Assembly: GCA_007844125.1 (NCBI GenBank)
Contig: CM017567.1
Coordinates: forward strand, 42,677,562-42,741,561
Direction of reading: 5' to 3'
From: Sinonovacula constricta
Taxonomy: Eukaryota; Mollusca; Bivalvia; Cardiida; Solecurtidae
Length of the DNA stretch: 64,000 nucleotides
Part shown: positions 1-12,293 of the stretch, in pieces
Position numbering within the stretch: position 1 is the stretch's first letter
Layout: each line of letters starts with the position of its first letter
Translations under genes and position numbers: made by a program
Notes under the pieces: generated by a model
What the model was told of the DNA's origin: nothing
Database searches by the model: none
The model's input: only the letters and a program-made list of their open reading frames with translations

Positions 1-303
1 TGTCTTGTCCGAAGAACACTGTCTTGACCGTTTATTACTATCTTCTCCGCAGACCAAGTATAAATTATACAAATATAACATATCAACTGAAGGAAAGACA
101 CTGTACTATGTTAGTTAACAAGTTTCTTCGCTTTTATCATTCAATTTTGCAGACCTCTTAAATAAAAACAAACAAGAACAAAACAACAACAAATGTAAAA
201 TAAACGAAAAAAATGAAATCAGAATAGTTGTCATCTGACAACAACAAATAGATGCCAAACTTAAACTTTACTGAGCACATTCTGAACAAGCATATAACAA
301 GAG
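1..303. other. Unique AT-rich sequence, no gene seen
   Basis: AT-rich, non-repetitive DNA leading into the 24-bp minisatellite. I see no convincing coding region, RNA gene or mobile-element motif on either strand. Confidence 0.5.
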
Positions 304-471
304 AGACACAGACATAGAAAGACAGAGCGACACAGACATAGAAAGACAGAGCGACACAGACATAGAAAGGCAGAGCGACACAGACATAGAAAGACAGAGC
401 GAAACAGACATAGAAAGACAGAGCGACACAGACATAGAAAGACAGAGCGACACAGACATTGAAAGACCATG
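304..471. repeat. 24-bp minisatellite, 7 copies
   Basis: Seven head-to-tail copies of a 24-bp unit, each starting GACACAGACAT (the fifth starts GAAACAGACAT) and ending GACAGAGC. Copies start at 304, 328, 352, 376, 400, 424 and 448. The unit is a multiple of three and free of stops on the minus strand, so minus-strand reading frames translate it as an 8-residue Ser/Leu/Cys/Val repeat. I read that as a by-product of the repeat, because no gene-like flanks are present. Confidence 0.9.
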
Positions 472-1108
472 TAGAAAAGTAAAAGCTTATGCAGTAAGCC
501 TGCGCTACCAAATACACCCTGGATTAAAGTGCACTTGTGAAGACGAGGAAAAATATCCCTGAAGAAAAAAACATATATATTTGTGTTATATACAAAGGAC
601 ATAATAAATTCAATGTTTGGTAAATGAGAAATCATCGTATAAAAAGAACACACACACACACAGACACACACACACACACACACAATAACAACAGCACGCA
701 AACAAACGAAATCCACCTAGTAAAATAACCAAGGTTTAAGAAGCTTTCAAGATAATGGTAAGGGGAGACGGCTGTAATAATTGGTATAAGAAAGATGAGA
801 CAACTACATAACTAGTACAAACGGGTGGAAATATGTCAATTTTATTTATGGAGTCAGGTTTAATTACAGATTGCTTTACTAATGACCGACAGAAATCCGA
901 CAAATGCTAACTTATTTTTTAAATGTGTCTCCAAAACACAAATGAGACAATTTTACTTTAATAAACTTGGAGAGGATGTCTCTAAATTTTTTATATAAAT
1001 AGCCAAATTAAAACACACTTTAAGGTACTTGGACGATAAATGATGATAGAGAGTTGCAAACAGAGCTGAAGTAAGACTGACATTAAATCTAGAATATTTA
1101 AACTAAAA
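472..1108. other. Unique AT-rich sequence with a CA microsatellite
   Basis: Apart from the CA repeat at 649-684, this is unique AT-rich DNA running up to the 31-bp satellite. I see no gene-like signal. Confidence 0.5.
649..684. repeat. CA dinucleotide microsatellite
   Basis: An almost perfect (CA)n tract of about 18 dinucleotides, interrupted once by GA near 663. Confidence 0.9.
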
Positions 1109-4100
1109 CTGACTATATTCAATATGTCCTGTTCAAGAGCTGTTAACAGTCAATCTGTTCTGTTCTACAGCTGACTAAAGTCAATCTGTCCTGTTCTGCA
1201 GCTGACTACAGTCAATCCGTCCTGTTCTGCAGCTGACTACAGTCAATCTGTCCTGTTCTGCAGCTGACTACAGTCAATCCCTCCTGTTCTGCAGCTGACT
1301 ACAGTCAATCTGTCCTGTTCTACAGCTGCCTACAGTCAATCTGTCCTGTTCTACAGCTGACTACAGTCAATCTGTCCTGTTCTGCAGCTGACTACAGTCA
1401 ATCCGTCCTGTTCTGCAGCTAACTACAGTCAATCTGTCCTGTTCTGCAGCTGACTACAGTCAATCCGTCTGTTCTGCAGCTGACTACAGTCAATCTGTCC
1501 TGTTCTACAGCAGACTACAGTCAATCCGTCCTGTTCTGCAGCTGACTACAGTCAACCTGTCCTGTTCTACAGCTGACTACAGTCAATCTGTCCTGTTCTT
1601 CAGCTGACTACAGTCAATCTGTCCTGTTCAACAGCTGACTACAGTCAACCTGTCCTGTTCAACAGCTGTTTACAGTCAATCTGTCCTGTTCAACAGCTGT
1701 TAACAGTCAATCTGTCCTGTTCTACAGCTGACTACCGTCAATCTGTCCTGTTCTGCAGTTGACTACAGTCAATCTGTCCTGTTCAACAGCTGTTTACAGT
1801 CAATCCGTCCTGTTCTACAGCTGACTACCGTCAATCTGTCCTGTTCTGCAGTTGACTACAGTCAATCTGTCCTGTTCAACAGCTGTTTACAGTCAATCCG
1901 TCCTGTTCTACAGCTGACTACAGTCAACCTGTCCTGTTCAGCAGCTGTTTACAGTCAATCTGTCATGTTCAACAGCTGTTAACAGTCAATCTGTCCTGTT
2001 CTTCAGCTGACTGCAGTCAATATGTCCTGTTCAACAGCTGACTACAGTCAATCTGTCCTGTTCAACAGCTGTTAACAGTCAATCTGCCCTGTTCTACAGC
2101 TGACTACAATCAATCTGTCCTGTTCAACAGCTGTTAACAGTCAATCTGCCCTGTTCTTCAGCTGTTTAAGTCAATCCGTCCTGTTCTGCAGTTGACTACA
2201 GTCAATATGTCCTGTCGTCAATCTGTCCTGTTCTTCAGTTGACTACAGTCCATCTGTCCTGTTCTTCAGCTGACTACAGTCAATCTGTCCTGTTCAACAG
2301 CTGCCTACAGTAAATCCGTCCTGTTCTACAGCTGACTGCAGTCAATCCGTCCTGTTCTACAGCTGACTACAGTCAATCTGTCCTGTTCTCCAGCAGACTA
2401 CAGTCAATCTGTCCTGTTCAACAGCTGACAACAGTCAATCTGTCCTGTTCAACAGCTGACTAAAGTCAATCTGTCCTGTTCTACAGCTGACTACAGTCAA
2501 TCTGTCCTGTTCTTCAGCTGACTACAGTCAATCCGTCCTGTTCTTCAGCTGACTACAGTCAATCTGTCCTGTTCTACAGCTGACTACAGTCAATCTGTCC
2601 TGTTCTACAGCTGACTGCAGTCAATCCGTCCTGTTCTGCAGCTGACTACAGTCAATCTGCCCTGTTCTACAGCTGACTACAGTCAATCTGTCCTGTTCAG
2701 CAGCTGTTTACAGTCAATCTGTTCTGTTCTGCAGCTGACTACAGTCAATCTGTCCTGTTCTACAGCTGACTTCAGTCAATCTGTCCTGTTCTGCAGCTGA
2801 CTACAGTCAATCTGTCCTGTTCTGAGCTGACTACAGTCAATCCGTCCTTATGCAGCTAACGACAGTCAATCCGTCCTGTTCTACAGCTGACCGCAGTCAA
2901 ATCAGTCCTGTTCTGCACCTGACTACAGTCAATCCGTCCTGTTCTACAGCTGACTGCAGTCAATCTGTCCTGTTCTTCAGCTGACTACAGTCAATCCATC
3001 CTGTTCTACAGCTGACTACAGTCAATCCGTCCTGTTCTACAGCTGACCGCAGTCAATCTGTCCTGTTCTTCAGCTGACTACAGTCAATCTGTCCTGTTCT
3101 ACAGCTGACTACAGTCAATCTGTCCTGTTCTGCAGCTGACTACAGTCAATCTGTCCTGTTCTTCAGCTGACTACAGTCAATCCATCCTGTTCTACAGCTG
3201 ACTACAGTCAATCCGTCCTGTTCTACAGCTGACCGCAGTCAATCCGTCCTGTTCTGCAGCTGACTACCGTCAATCCACCCTGTTCTACAGCTGACTACAG
3301 TCAATCTGTCCTGTTCTGCAGCTGACTACCGTCAATCCGTCCTGTTCTACAGCTGACTACAGTCAATCTGTCCTGTTCTGCAGCTGACTACATTCAATCT
3401 GTCCTGTTCAACAGCTGACTACAGTCAATCTGTCCTGTTCTAAAGCTGACTGCAGTCAATCCGTCTTGTTCTACAGCTGACTACAGTCAATCTGTCCTGT
3501 TCTCCAGCTGACCGCAGTCAATCTGTCTTGTTCTACAGCTGACTACCGTCAATCTGTCCTGTTCTACAGCTGACCGCAGTCAACCTGTCCTGTTCTCCAG
3601 CTGACCGCAGTCAATCTGTCCTGTTCTACAGCTGACCGCAGTCAATCTGTCCTGTTCTACAGCTGATTACAGTCAATATGTCCTGTTCTACAGCTGACTA
3701 CAGTCAATCCGTCCTGTTCTGCAGCTTACTACAGTCAATCCGTCCTGTTCTGCAGCCGACCGCAGTCAATCCGTCCTGTTCTGCAGCTGCCTACAGTCAA
3801 TCCGTCCTGTTCTGCAGCTGACTGCAGTCAATCTGTCCTGTTTTGCAGCTGACTACAGTCAAACTGTCCTGTTCTACATCTGACTATAGTCAATCTGTCC
3901 TGTTCTGTAGATGACTGCAGTCAATCCGTCCTGTTCTGCAGCTGACTACAGTCAATCTGTCCTGTTCTACAGCTGACTGCAGTCAATCCGTCCTGTTCTA
4001 CAGCTTACTACAGTCAACTGTCCTGTTCTGCAGCTGACTTCAGTCAATCCGTCCTGTTCTACAGCTGACTAAAGTCAATCTGTCCTGTTCTACAGCTGAC

Positions 4101-7100
4101 TACAGTCAATCTCTCCTGTTCTACAGCTGACTACAGTCAATCTGTCCTGTTCTACAGTTGACTACAGTCAATCTGTTCTGTTCTGCAGCTGACTACAGTC
4201 AATCTGTCCTGTTCTGCAGCTGACTACCGTCAATCTGTCCTGTTCTACAGCTGACTACAGTCAATCTGTCCTGTTATTCAGCTGATTACAGTCAATCTGT
4301 CCTGTTCTACAGCTGACCGCAGTCAATCTGTCTTGTTCTACAGCTGACTACCGTCAATCTGTCCTGTTCTACAGCTGACCGCAGTCAACCTGTCCTGTTC
4401 TCCAGCTGACTACAGTCAATCTGTCCTGTTCTCCAGCTGACTACAGTCCATCTGTCCTGTTCTGCAGATGACTACAGTCAATCTGTCCTGTTCTACAGCT
4501 GACTACAGTCAATCCGTCCTGTTCTACAGCAGACTACAGTCAACCTGTCCTGTTCTACAGCTGACTACAGTCAATCCGTCCTGTTCTGCAGATGACTACA
4601 GTCAATCCGTCCTGTTCTGCTGCTGACTACAGTCAATTCGTCTGTTCTGCAGCTGACTACAGTCAATCTGTCCTGTTCTACAGCTGACTACAGTCAATCC
4701 GTCCTGTTCTGCAGCAGACTACAGTCAACCTGTCCTGTTCTACAGCTGACTACAGTCAATCCGTCCTGTTCTGCAGATGACTACAGTCAATCCGTCCTGT
4801 TCTGCAGCTGACTACAGTCAATTCGTCTGTTCTACAGCTGACTACAGTCAATCCGTCTTGTTCTGCAGTTGACTACAGTCAATCTGTCCTGTTCTACAGC
4901 TGACTACAGTCAATCTGTCCTGTTCAACAGCTGACTACAGTCAATCTGTCCTGTTCTGCAGCTGACTACAGTCAATCTGTCCTGTTCTACAGCTGACTAC
5001 AGTCAATCTGTCCTGTTCTGCAGTTGGCTACAGTCAATCTGTCCTGTTCTACAGCTGACTGCAGTCAATCCGTCCTGTTCTACAGCTTACTACAGTCAAT
5101 TTGTCCTGTTCTGCAGCTGACTGCAGTCAATCTGTCCTGTTCTTCAGCTAACTACATTCAATATGTCCTGTTCTGCAGCTGACTACAGTCAAACTGTCCT
5201 GTTCTACATCTGACTATAGTCAATCTGTCCTGTTCTGCAGATGACTGCAGTCAATCCGTCCTGTTCTGCAGCTGACTACAGTCAACCTGTCCTGTTCTAC
5301 AGCTGACTGCAGTAAATCTGTCCTGTTTTGCAGCTGACTACAGTCAATCTGTCCTGTTCTACAGCTGACTGCAGTTAATCTGTCCTGTTCAACAGCTGAC
5401 TGCAGTCAATCTGTCCTGTTCTACAGCTGACTACAGTCAATCTGTCCTGTTCTACAGCTGACTACAGTCAATCCGTCCTGTTCTGCAGCTGACTACAGTC
5501 AATCTGTCCTGTTCTACAGCTGATTACAGACAACTGTCCTGTTCTGCAGCTGACTTCAGTCAATCCGTCCTGTTCTACAGCTGACTACAGTCAGTCTCTC
5601 CTGTTCTACAGCTGACTACAGTCAACTGTCCTATTCTGCAGCTGACTACAGTCAATCTGTCCTGTTCTACAGTTGACTACAGTCAATATGTTCTGTTCTA
5701 CAGCTGACTACAGTCAATCTGTCCTGTTCTTCAGCTGACTACAGTCAATCTGTCCTGTTATTCAGCTGATTACAGCCAAGCTGTCCTATTCTACAGCTGA
5801 CTACAGTCAGTCTCTCCTGTTCTACAGCTGACTACAGTCAACTGTCCTGTTCTACAGCTGACTACAGTCAATATGTCCTGTTCTACAGCTGACTACAGTC
5901 AATCTGTCCTATTATTCAGCTGATTACAGTCAATCTGTCCTGTTCTACAGCTGACCGCAGTCAATCTGTCTTGTTCTACAGCTGACTACCGTCAATCTGT
6001 CCTGTTCTACAGCTGACCGCAGTCAATCTGTCTTGTTCTACAGCTGACTACCGTCAATCTGTCCTGTTCTACAGCTGACCGCAGTCAACCTGTCCTGTTC
6101 TCCAGCTGACCGCAGTCAATCTGTCCTGTTCTACAGCTGACCGCAGTCAATCTGTCCTGTTCTACAGCTGATTACAGTCAATATGTCCTGTTCTACAGCT
6201 GACTACAGTCAATCCGTCCTGTTCTACAGCTGACCGCAGTCAACCTGTCCTGTTCTCCAGCTGACCACAGTCAATCTGTCCTGTTCTCCAGCTGACTACA
6301 GTCCATCTGTCCTGTTCTGCAGATGACTACAGTCAATCTGTCCTGTTCTACAGCTGACTACAGTCAATCCGTCCTGTTCTGCAGCAGACTACAGTCAACC
6401 TGTCCTGTTCTACAGCTGACTACAGTCAATCTGTCCTGTTCTCCAGCTGACTACAGTCAATCCGTCCTGTTCTGCAGCTGACTACCGTCAATCCGTTCTG
6501 TTCTGCAGCTGACTACAGTCAATCCGTCCTGTTCTGCAGCTGACTACCGTCAATCCGTTCTGTTCTGCAGCTGACTACAGTCCATCTGTCCTGTTCTGCA
6601 GCTGACCTCAGTCAATCCGTCCTGTTCTCCAGCTGACTACAGTCAATCTGTCCTGTTCTACAGCTGACTACAGTCAATCCGTCCTGTTCTGCAGCAGACT
6701 ACAGTCAACCTGTCCTGTTCTACAGCTGACTACAGTCAATCTGTCCTGTTCTCCAGCTGACTACAGTCAATCCGACCTGTTCTGCAGCTGACTACCGTCA
6801 ATCCGTTCTGTTCTGCAGCTGACTACAGTCAATCCGTCCTGTTCTGCAGCTGACTACCGTCAATCCGTTCTGTTCTGCAGCTGACTACAGTCCATCTGTC
6901 CTGTTCTGCAGCTGACTACAGTCAATCCGTCCTGTTCTGCAGCTGACTACAGTCAATCTGTCCTGTTCTGCAGCTGACTACAGTCAATCCGTCTGTTCTG
7001 CAGCTGACTACAGTCAATCCGTCCTGTTCTCCAGCTGACTACAGTCAATCTGTCCTGTTCTACAGCTGACTACAGTCAATCCGTCCTGTTTTGCAGCTGA

Positions 7101-7290
7101 CTACAGTCAATCCGTCCTGTTCTGCAGCTGACTACAGTCAATCCGTCCTGTTCTGCAGCTGACTACAGTCAATCCGTCCTGTTCTGCGGCTGACTACAGT
7201 CAATCCGTCCTGTTCTGCAGCTGATTACAGTCAATCCGTCCTGTTCTGCAGCTGACTACAGTCAATCCGTCCTGTTTTGCAGCTGACTAC
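1109..7290. repeat. 31-bp satellite array, about 199 copies
   Basis: Tandem copies of a 31-bp unit containing CTGACTACAGTCAAT and then CTGTCCTGTTCT followed by ACAG or GCAG. Length divided by period gives about 199 copies. Most units carry the palindrome CAGCTG at the junction; many also carry CTGCAG. Copies differ mainly at a few variable sites (CTACAG, CCGCAG or TTACAG; AATCTG or AATCCG; TCTACAG, TCTGCAG, TCAACAG or TCTCCAG). Multi-unit blocks recur: a ten-unit block starting near 6381 is repeated from 6691 (310 bp later), and a block near 3520-3720 reappears near 6030-6225. This points to ongoing unequal exchange or local duplication. Confidence 0.95.
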
Positions 7291-7711
7291 AACCGATACG
7301 TCCTCATCGTTTTTCACAAACATAAGGGGACATCAAAATACATAAAGATCTGGTGCCGGTATTTCGGTCCATTGATGTGTCGAATTTTAAGACATATGTA
7401 CTGCAAATGCGCAGTCTAAGACTAACTAAAATGTAAAAACTATAAATGTATAAGAATGCAAATACTTACATGTACAAGGTTATGGCAAAACCCCGTTGTT
7501 TTTGTACCGCATTACAAATTTGAACGAAAATGTAAGAAATTGTTTTTGCCGCTAAATTTCATTGAACATTATTTTTGCTTAGAAGTAAACCAGGAATGTA
7601 TCATTTCACTTAGATCCTGTCCCCAGTACCCCTTTAACCGTTGCACCTTTCCCTGTAAAGAAAAACTCGTAATTTCAAGAACAATCTGACATCTAAATTA
7701 TATATTTATAA

Positions 7712-7769
7712 ACAAATGGCGAACATCGTGGGTGTTTAAGCTATAACACCCATGATGTTCGGCATTTGT
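7712..7769. repeat. Long imperfect hairpin (inverted repeat)
   Basis: Left arm 7712-7736 and right arm 7745-7769 are 25 nt each. They are complementary except at two positions, around an 8-nt loop (TAAGCTAT). The arms carry GAACATCGTGGGTGTT and its near complement. A small palindromic transposon (MITE-like) or a small-RNA precursor would both look like this. No flanking target duplication is obvious. Confidence 0.7.
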
Positions 7770-8155
7770 CCTAAAAACGACTGTTTTTCTACATATTGTT
7801 AAATTGTTTGTCGTTTATATCAATAAATATAGTTCATATATTGCGATAAATTATTATGTGTTGTTCGTAAACATTTCTATTTACATGTTTATTGAAATGC
7901 GCCTATTATTTTGCTTATATCTTACAAACGTTTGCCTTTTGAAACGTGTTTTTCTGAAACTGTAATTTACTGTCATTTATGGTTAGAGCATCCTTATTGA
8001 TAAAGGCTTATAAATTGATGTCTTTGTATAAAAGAAATGGGATACATGCCGATTGTTATGCAAAATATAACAGACAGAGGTAAAATGTTTTAGAGAAAAA
8101 TTGCAAAATTATTTTGTAAGTTATAATGTTGTTTAGTTTCAGCAGCATGTTTTTT

Positions 8156-8220
8156 AAAAAAAAACAAAAAAAAACAAAAAAAAAAAAAAACATAAAAAAA
8201 CAAAACAAAAAAACAACAAC
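8156..8220. repeat. A-rich simple sequence
   Basis: A run of A interrupted by single C or T residues; low-complexity DNA with no coding meaning. Confidence 0.85.
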
Positions 8221-9240
8221 GGTACCTTTTGTAATGATACACGAACACGGGATAACAGTAAAAGGCATATTTGCGAAAAACAACAAGAAATTTTCCAACT
8301 GTCTATGAACAAAATACATGTCCAAATTGTTTTCACAAGGATATTTAAATGTGTAAACTTTAAAACATTATTGTAGCCAAAAGAATCATGATTTACCACA
8401 GATTTAACGAATTTCACTTTCACATAATGCAGAGGTTCGGATCATGTTTTACTTGAAAAGCCCCTTAAATTATCATATTTAAGTGACGATAGGTCATTAA
8501 ATGTATCTCGTTAATATCATAACGTGTTGTTTATCTGGTGTGTTATTGTACTCCATGTTAACCACATCTGTGACTGTGAGTTAATTATATATCAGTTACT
8601 TTCATAATATTTCATGCAGATTTTTAAGTAGTTTAAGGTAGACAAGCTTGTTTAGCTATGTTTCATTATCCATAGTCAACTGTCCGTGTTGAATTTTGAT
8701 CTCTGTGGGCGCTGTAGTCGTAAAAGTAACACGCCACTCATTAAATTTTTGGAAGCAGACGCACGCTTAATGTCTTAAAAGCAGTCGTGTAATTACTTCT
8801 GCAAGTAAGTATTACATTTGTTATTGTTTTCATATAATTACGCATATATACATTTCTTTAAACGAACTCTTATTTTGTTCTTTTAAGTATAAACCGTATA
8901 TTCTTGTTGTTAAATACCACCTGCAATATTATTACGTCGTGTATTGGACACTTGCCTGATTTATCCAATGTTATCTGTATCTTTTAAGCATTCTTGTTTA
9001 ATCATTGTATCATAGAACATTATTTACTTGTATAATTGATATCTGTTATTATACGTAATATTTTTTGTCTCCTGCAGAATTATGAAAAGTGTCCGATATA
9101 AACATCTGGTATAAGATGATGACTTGTCAAGAAACGAACCCCCTATAACATATGCTAACCAGAGATGTAATAAAACCGAGACATGCAATACAGTTTCAGT
9201 TAACTCAAAACGTTACGTATCAAATGATACTTCTACTAAT

Positions 9241-9508
9241 CCTGCAGCTGCTGCTACTACTACTAGTACTGCTGTTGCTGCTGATGCTTATACTATTGCC
9301 GCTACTTCTACTGCTATCGCTGCTTTTTCTCCTTCTTCTGCTGCTACTACTACTATGATTCCTACTGCTGCTGTTGCTGCTGCTACTTCTATTATTCCTA
9401 CTGCTACTGTTGCTACTACTACTACTATAATTCATACTGCTGCTGTTGCTGCTACTACTACTGTTATTCCTACTGCTGCAGTTGCTGCTACTACTACAAT
9501 TACTGCTA
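9241..9508. repeat. GCT/ACT trinucleotide repeat tract
   Basis: About 270 bp of degenerate GCT, GTT, ACT and ATT triplets. Read on plus it gives an Ala/Thr/Val-rich frame (9124-9537), and on minus a Ser/Asn-rich frame (9220-9573). Both follow from the triplet composition. I see no domain, signal peptide or conserved flank to support a protein. Confidence 0.8.
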
Positions 9509-9724
9509 AACATAGCGTTGTTCCCATTAAAAGATAGAGCATTGTAAATTGCCATATAACACATATATAACATAATTCTATGAACAGAACAAACAGAAGC
9601 AGCTAGAAACCGTGTCGCTATGAAGAAAGGGACAGCTGGTTCTCATTCAGCATCTGATTATACCAGTTCATTAACCCTTTGGAGAATACTAACTATGTGA
9701 GCGAGTCAACATTTATGAGTTTAT

Positions 9725-10112
9725 GAGTGTACGAGCATTACCGGTGGCAGTGCACGCTGCCTAGAGTTGAGTATACGAGCATCACCGGCGGCAGTGCACG
9801 CTGCCTAGAGTTGAGTGTACGAGCATCACTGCGGCAGTGCACTCTGCCTAGAGTTGAGTGTACGAGCATCACCGGCGGCAGTGCACTCTGCCTAGAGTTG
9901 AGTGTACGAGCATCACCGGCGGCAGTGCACTCTGCATAGAGTTGAGTGTACGAGCATCACCGGCGGCAGTGCACGCTGCCTAGAGTTGAGTGTACGAGCA
10001 TCACCGGCGGCAGTGCACGCTGCCTAGAGTTGAGTGTACGAGCATCACCGGCGGCAGTGCACGATGCCTAGAGTAGAATGTACAAGAACCACCGTCGGCA
10101 GTGCACGCTGCC
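9725..10112. repeat. 44-bp minisatellite, about 9 copies
   Basis: Units begin at 9725, 9769, 9813, 9856, 9900, 9944, 9988, 10032 and 10076. Each contains TACGAGCATCACCGGCGGCA followed by GTGCACGCTGCCTAGAGTT; GTGCACTCT is a common variant. The third copy is one base short and the last is degenerate. The unit is GC-richer and more CpG-rich than its surroundings. Reading frames across it cycle through frames because 44 is not divisible by three. Confidence 0.92.
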
Positions 10113-10224
10113 TGATAATTTCGAAGTTGTTTGACTATTTCATTAACGTTAGTCAACGCTTACTTCAACGAACTGTTGATCGTAATAAATTACATGTATT
10201 TATGTTTTGTGATATAGAAGTCAT

Positions 10225-10533
10225 GTGTGAACTTTCAAATGAAATCTTTAGCAGTTTCAGCGATATGACTTCATTCCAAAAACTTTAAAACCTAGATTTA
10301 AGATTTTACTGAGTAAATTAAGGGGAATAATTCTGATAAAATCCAACCAAAAGTTTTGGGACTTAATTAGTAATCTTACATAATGACCAAGGAGCCATGT
10401 GTGAACTTTCAATTTAATTTCTTCAATTGTTTCAGAGATATGACTAAATTCCAAAAACTTTAACCTAGGTTAAGGTTTTTTCTAAGTACATAACGGTGCA
10501 TGATTCTGTTAAAATCCAACCAAAAGCTATAAA
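10225..10533. repeat. Diverged direct duplication
   Basis: Two copies, roughly 10225-10352 and 10399-10533, share GTGAACTTTCAA, then TTTCAG-GATATGACT, ATTCCAAAAACTTTAA, CCTAG and AAAATCCAACCAAAAG in the same order. Spacing is about 175 bp. Substitutions and small indels separate the copies, so the duplication is old. Confidence 0.75.
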
Positions 10534-10596
10534 GTCATTCTTGCAGAAGCATAATATCAAAGTCGTTCATGGTCGTCCGTAAAATAAAATACATAG

Positions 10597-10690
10597 GACA
10601 TCCCACAGATATTGATAGAACAGAAGATTCACCATGGACAAGTTAGTGTCTCCGGTAAACATTCCGTTCTGTGTCCCTCTGTGGGATGTC
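10597..10690. repeat. 13-bp inverted repeat spaced by 68 bp
   Basis: GACATCCCACAGA at 10597-10609 is perfectly complementary to TCTGTGGGATGTC at 10678-10690. The spacing would suit a short MITE or a cruciform; no target duplication is clear. Confidence 0.6.
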
Positions 10691-10905
10691 ATATCTAGTA
10701 TTGGCTTTTTGTGAAGGCAGACACTGATTACAGCATGGGGGAATCACTGTGACGTCATCCACTTGGTTACACGTGTAAAGCTAATATTGACGTCACGTTT
10801 AAATGGTTAATGTTATTTATAGCCTTTTGTAACCCACAATGTCGCAGTGTTTCAAGTCCCAAACGCCAATGTTCATGTATTTTCCAAGGTAATTGTGAAT
10901 TGTAC

Positions 10906-11114
10906 TAAAAACAAAAAAACAACAACAACAACAACAAACAAACAAAACAAAACATCAAACAAGAACAACAACAAAAAACATACAAACAAAACCCCACCCC
11001 ACAAAACCCCAAACAACAACAAATAAAAAACACACAAAAAACAACAAAAAAACAACAAAAAAACAACAACAAAAAAAAAAACACAAAAAAAAACAAACAA
11101 ACAAAAAAACAAAC
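10906..11114. repeat. (AAC/AAAC)n low-complexity tract
   Basis: About 210 bp made almost only of A and C on plus (short A runs separated by C). Its complement reads as Phe/Leu/Val/Cys-rich in several frames, which reflects composition only. Confidence 0.9.
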
Positions 11115-11817
11115 ATTTTTTCTGCATCCGCTATTTCAATTTCTTTGTTCTACTGAAAACGTCGTGCGCTTGAACTGCTTGGAAGAATAATATAGTGATA
11201 TTAATGCGCATTTGTAAATAAACATGGACGTGATCCACGAGGCAGACTTTTTGAAAGTCACGTGGATTGAAAGTAGTCCCGACATTAAGTGAGCCAATAA
11301 CAGAGGTGAATGTATGAGCCGATGGTAGAGAGTGCGTATTTCCTACGCGGAACTATTTTTTATGTAGGCACAAATCTCATATTTTGGGTGAGTTACGAGT
11401 CGTAGAGTAGAGATGACTTTAACGTAGTGACGTCACACGCTATGTATAGAATGAAAACTAGTGAAAAGAGGAAAGTTAACCATACCTTACAGGTGGTATC
11501 CGACAGTTGTCCAATATCAAATACATATAATACTATCGAACCACTGCTTTAGGGAAAGTTGTTCACATATTTTATAAAACCACACGTTGTTATAAATACG
11601 GGTTTGAACACTAATTGAATTGTTAGACAGAAGTAATCGCTAAAAATCACTCTGAATGTATATTCTTTATGACTGTATAAAAAGCTTGATGGTGGTCTCT
11701 GCTAAAAATACATATCGACGTCAGTGTGAATTACCCGGCTGATTATATAATGTGATCTCAAAAGTAAGTGGTCACGAGGTGTTTATGTTTTAAATTAGCC
11801 ATCTTTTCAGCGTAGAT

Positions 11818-12055
11818 CGGATAGATAGGAAATACCTGTTTCAATGACGAGTGGTGATTTGTGCTTTACTGTTCACACATATCAGGGACATCAATGTACA
11901 TATTTGATTATTTGAGAAAATAAATTTTGGTCACGCGATTTTTAAGTTTAAATAAAGTTATAATGCAGTGGGGCTCGGATAGGAAATATCTGTTTGAATG
12001 ACGAGTGGTGGTTCAAGCTAAACTGTCCACACAGATCTAGGACATCAATTCTGGT
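11818..12055. repeat. Diverged direct duplication next to the 50-bp array
   Basis: Copies at about 11818-11898 and 11975-12055 share CGGATAG, AGGAAATA-CTGTTT-AATGA, CGAGTGGTG and then ACTGT-CACACA with GGACATCAAT. Offset is about 157 bp. The second copy runs directly into the 75-bp sequence that is also found on the far side of the 50-bp array. Confidence 0.75.
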
Positions 12056-12130
12056 TATTACCGCAGGTAAATAAAAATGTCAACAAATTTAAACCGAGAT
12101 AGACATAATTTGTCATAAATAAAAATTAAA
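12054..12130. repeat. Left flanking repeat of the 50-bp array
   Basis: Contains ACCGCAGGTAAATAAAAA, TGTCAACAAAT, AAACCGAGA and AATTTGTCATAAATAAAA. A diverged copy in the same orientation lies at 15601-15677, on the other side of the array. Confidence 0.75.
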
Positions 12131-12293
12131 TGAAAGAGATCAAATGTGATTTGCAATTCTTCTAGGATACACATTTTTACATCTTTAAATACGTATGTCA
12201 ATTTGTTTTCTTGAGTATATAAATTTCGAAACGAAAATTGACGGAACGGTTGGATTTTAGACCTAAAGGGCCAGTCACACAGCCAATCACGCA

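Larger units (their letters stand above)
7291..9240. other. Unique AT-rich sequence between arrays
   Basis: Non-repetitive DNA holding a hairpin at 7712-7769 and an A-rich tract at 8156-8220. Short reading frames (for example 7456-7689 on plus) show no recognisable domain, and I do not call them genes. Confidence 0.45.
10113..12293. other. Unique intergenic DNA with diverged duplications
   Basis: Mostly unique DNA. It contains a diverged tandem pair at 10225-10352 and 10399-10533, a spaced inverted repeat at 10597-10690, CRE-type palindromes at 10750, 10788 and 11438, an A/C-rich tract at 10906-11114, and a second diverged pair at 11818-11898 and 11975-12055. No gene is evident. Confidence 0.5.

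Noticed and set aside
7456..7689. A 77-residue plus-strand frame in unique DNA.
   Set aside because: No recognisable domain, no splice or promoter context, and a length expected by chance in this much DNA.
9124..9573. Ala/Thr-rich (plus) and Ser-rich (minus) frames.
   Set aside because: Product of the GCT/ACT triplet repeat; both strands are open for compositional reasons.
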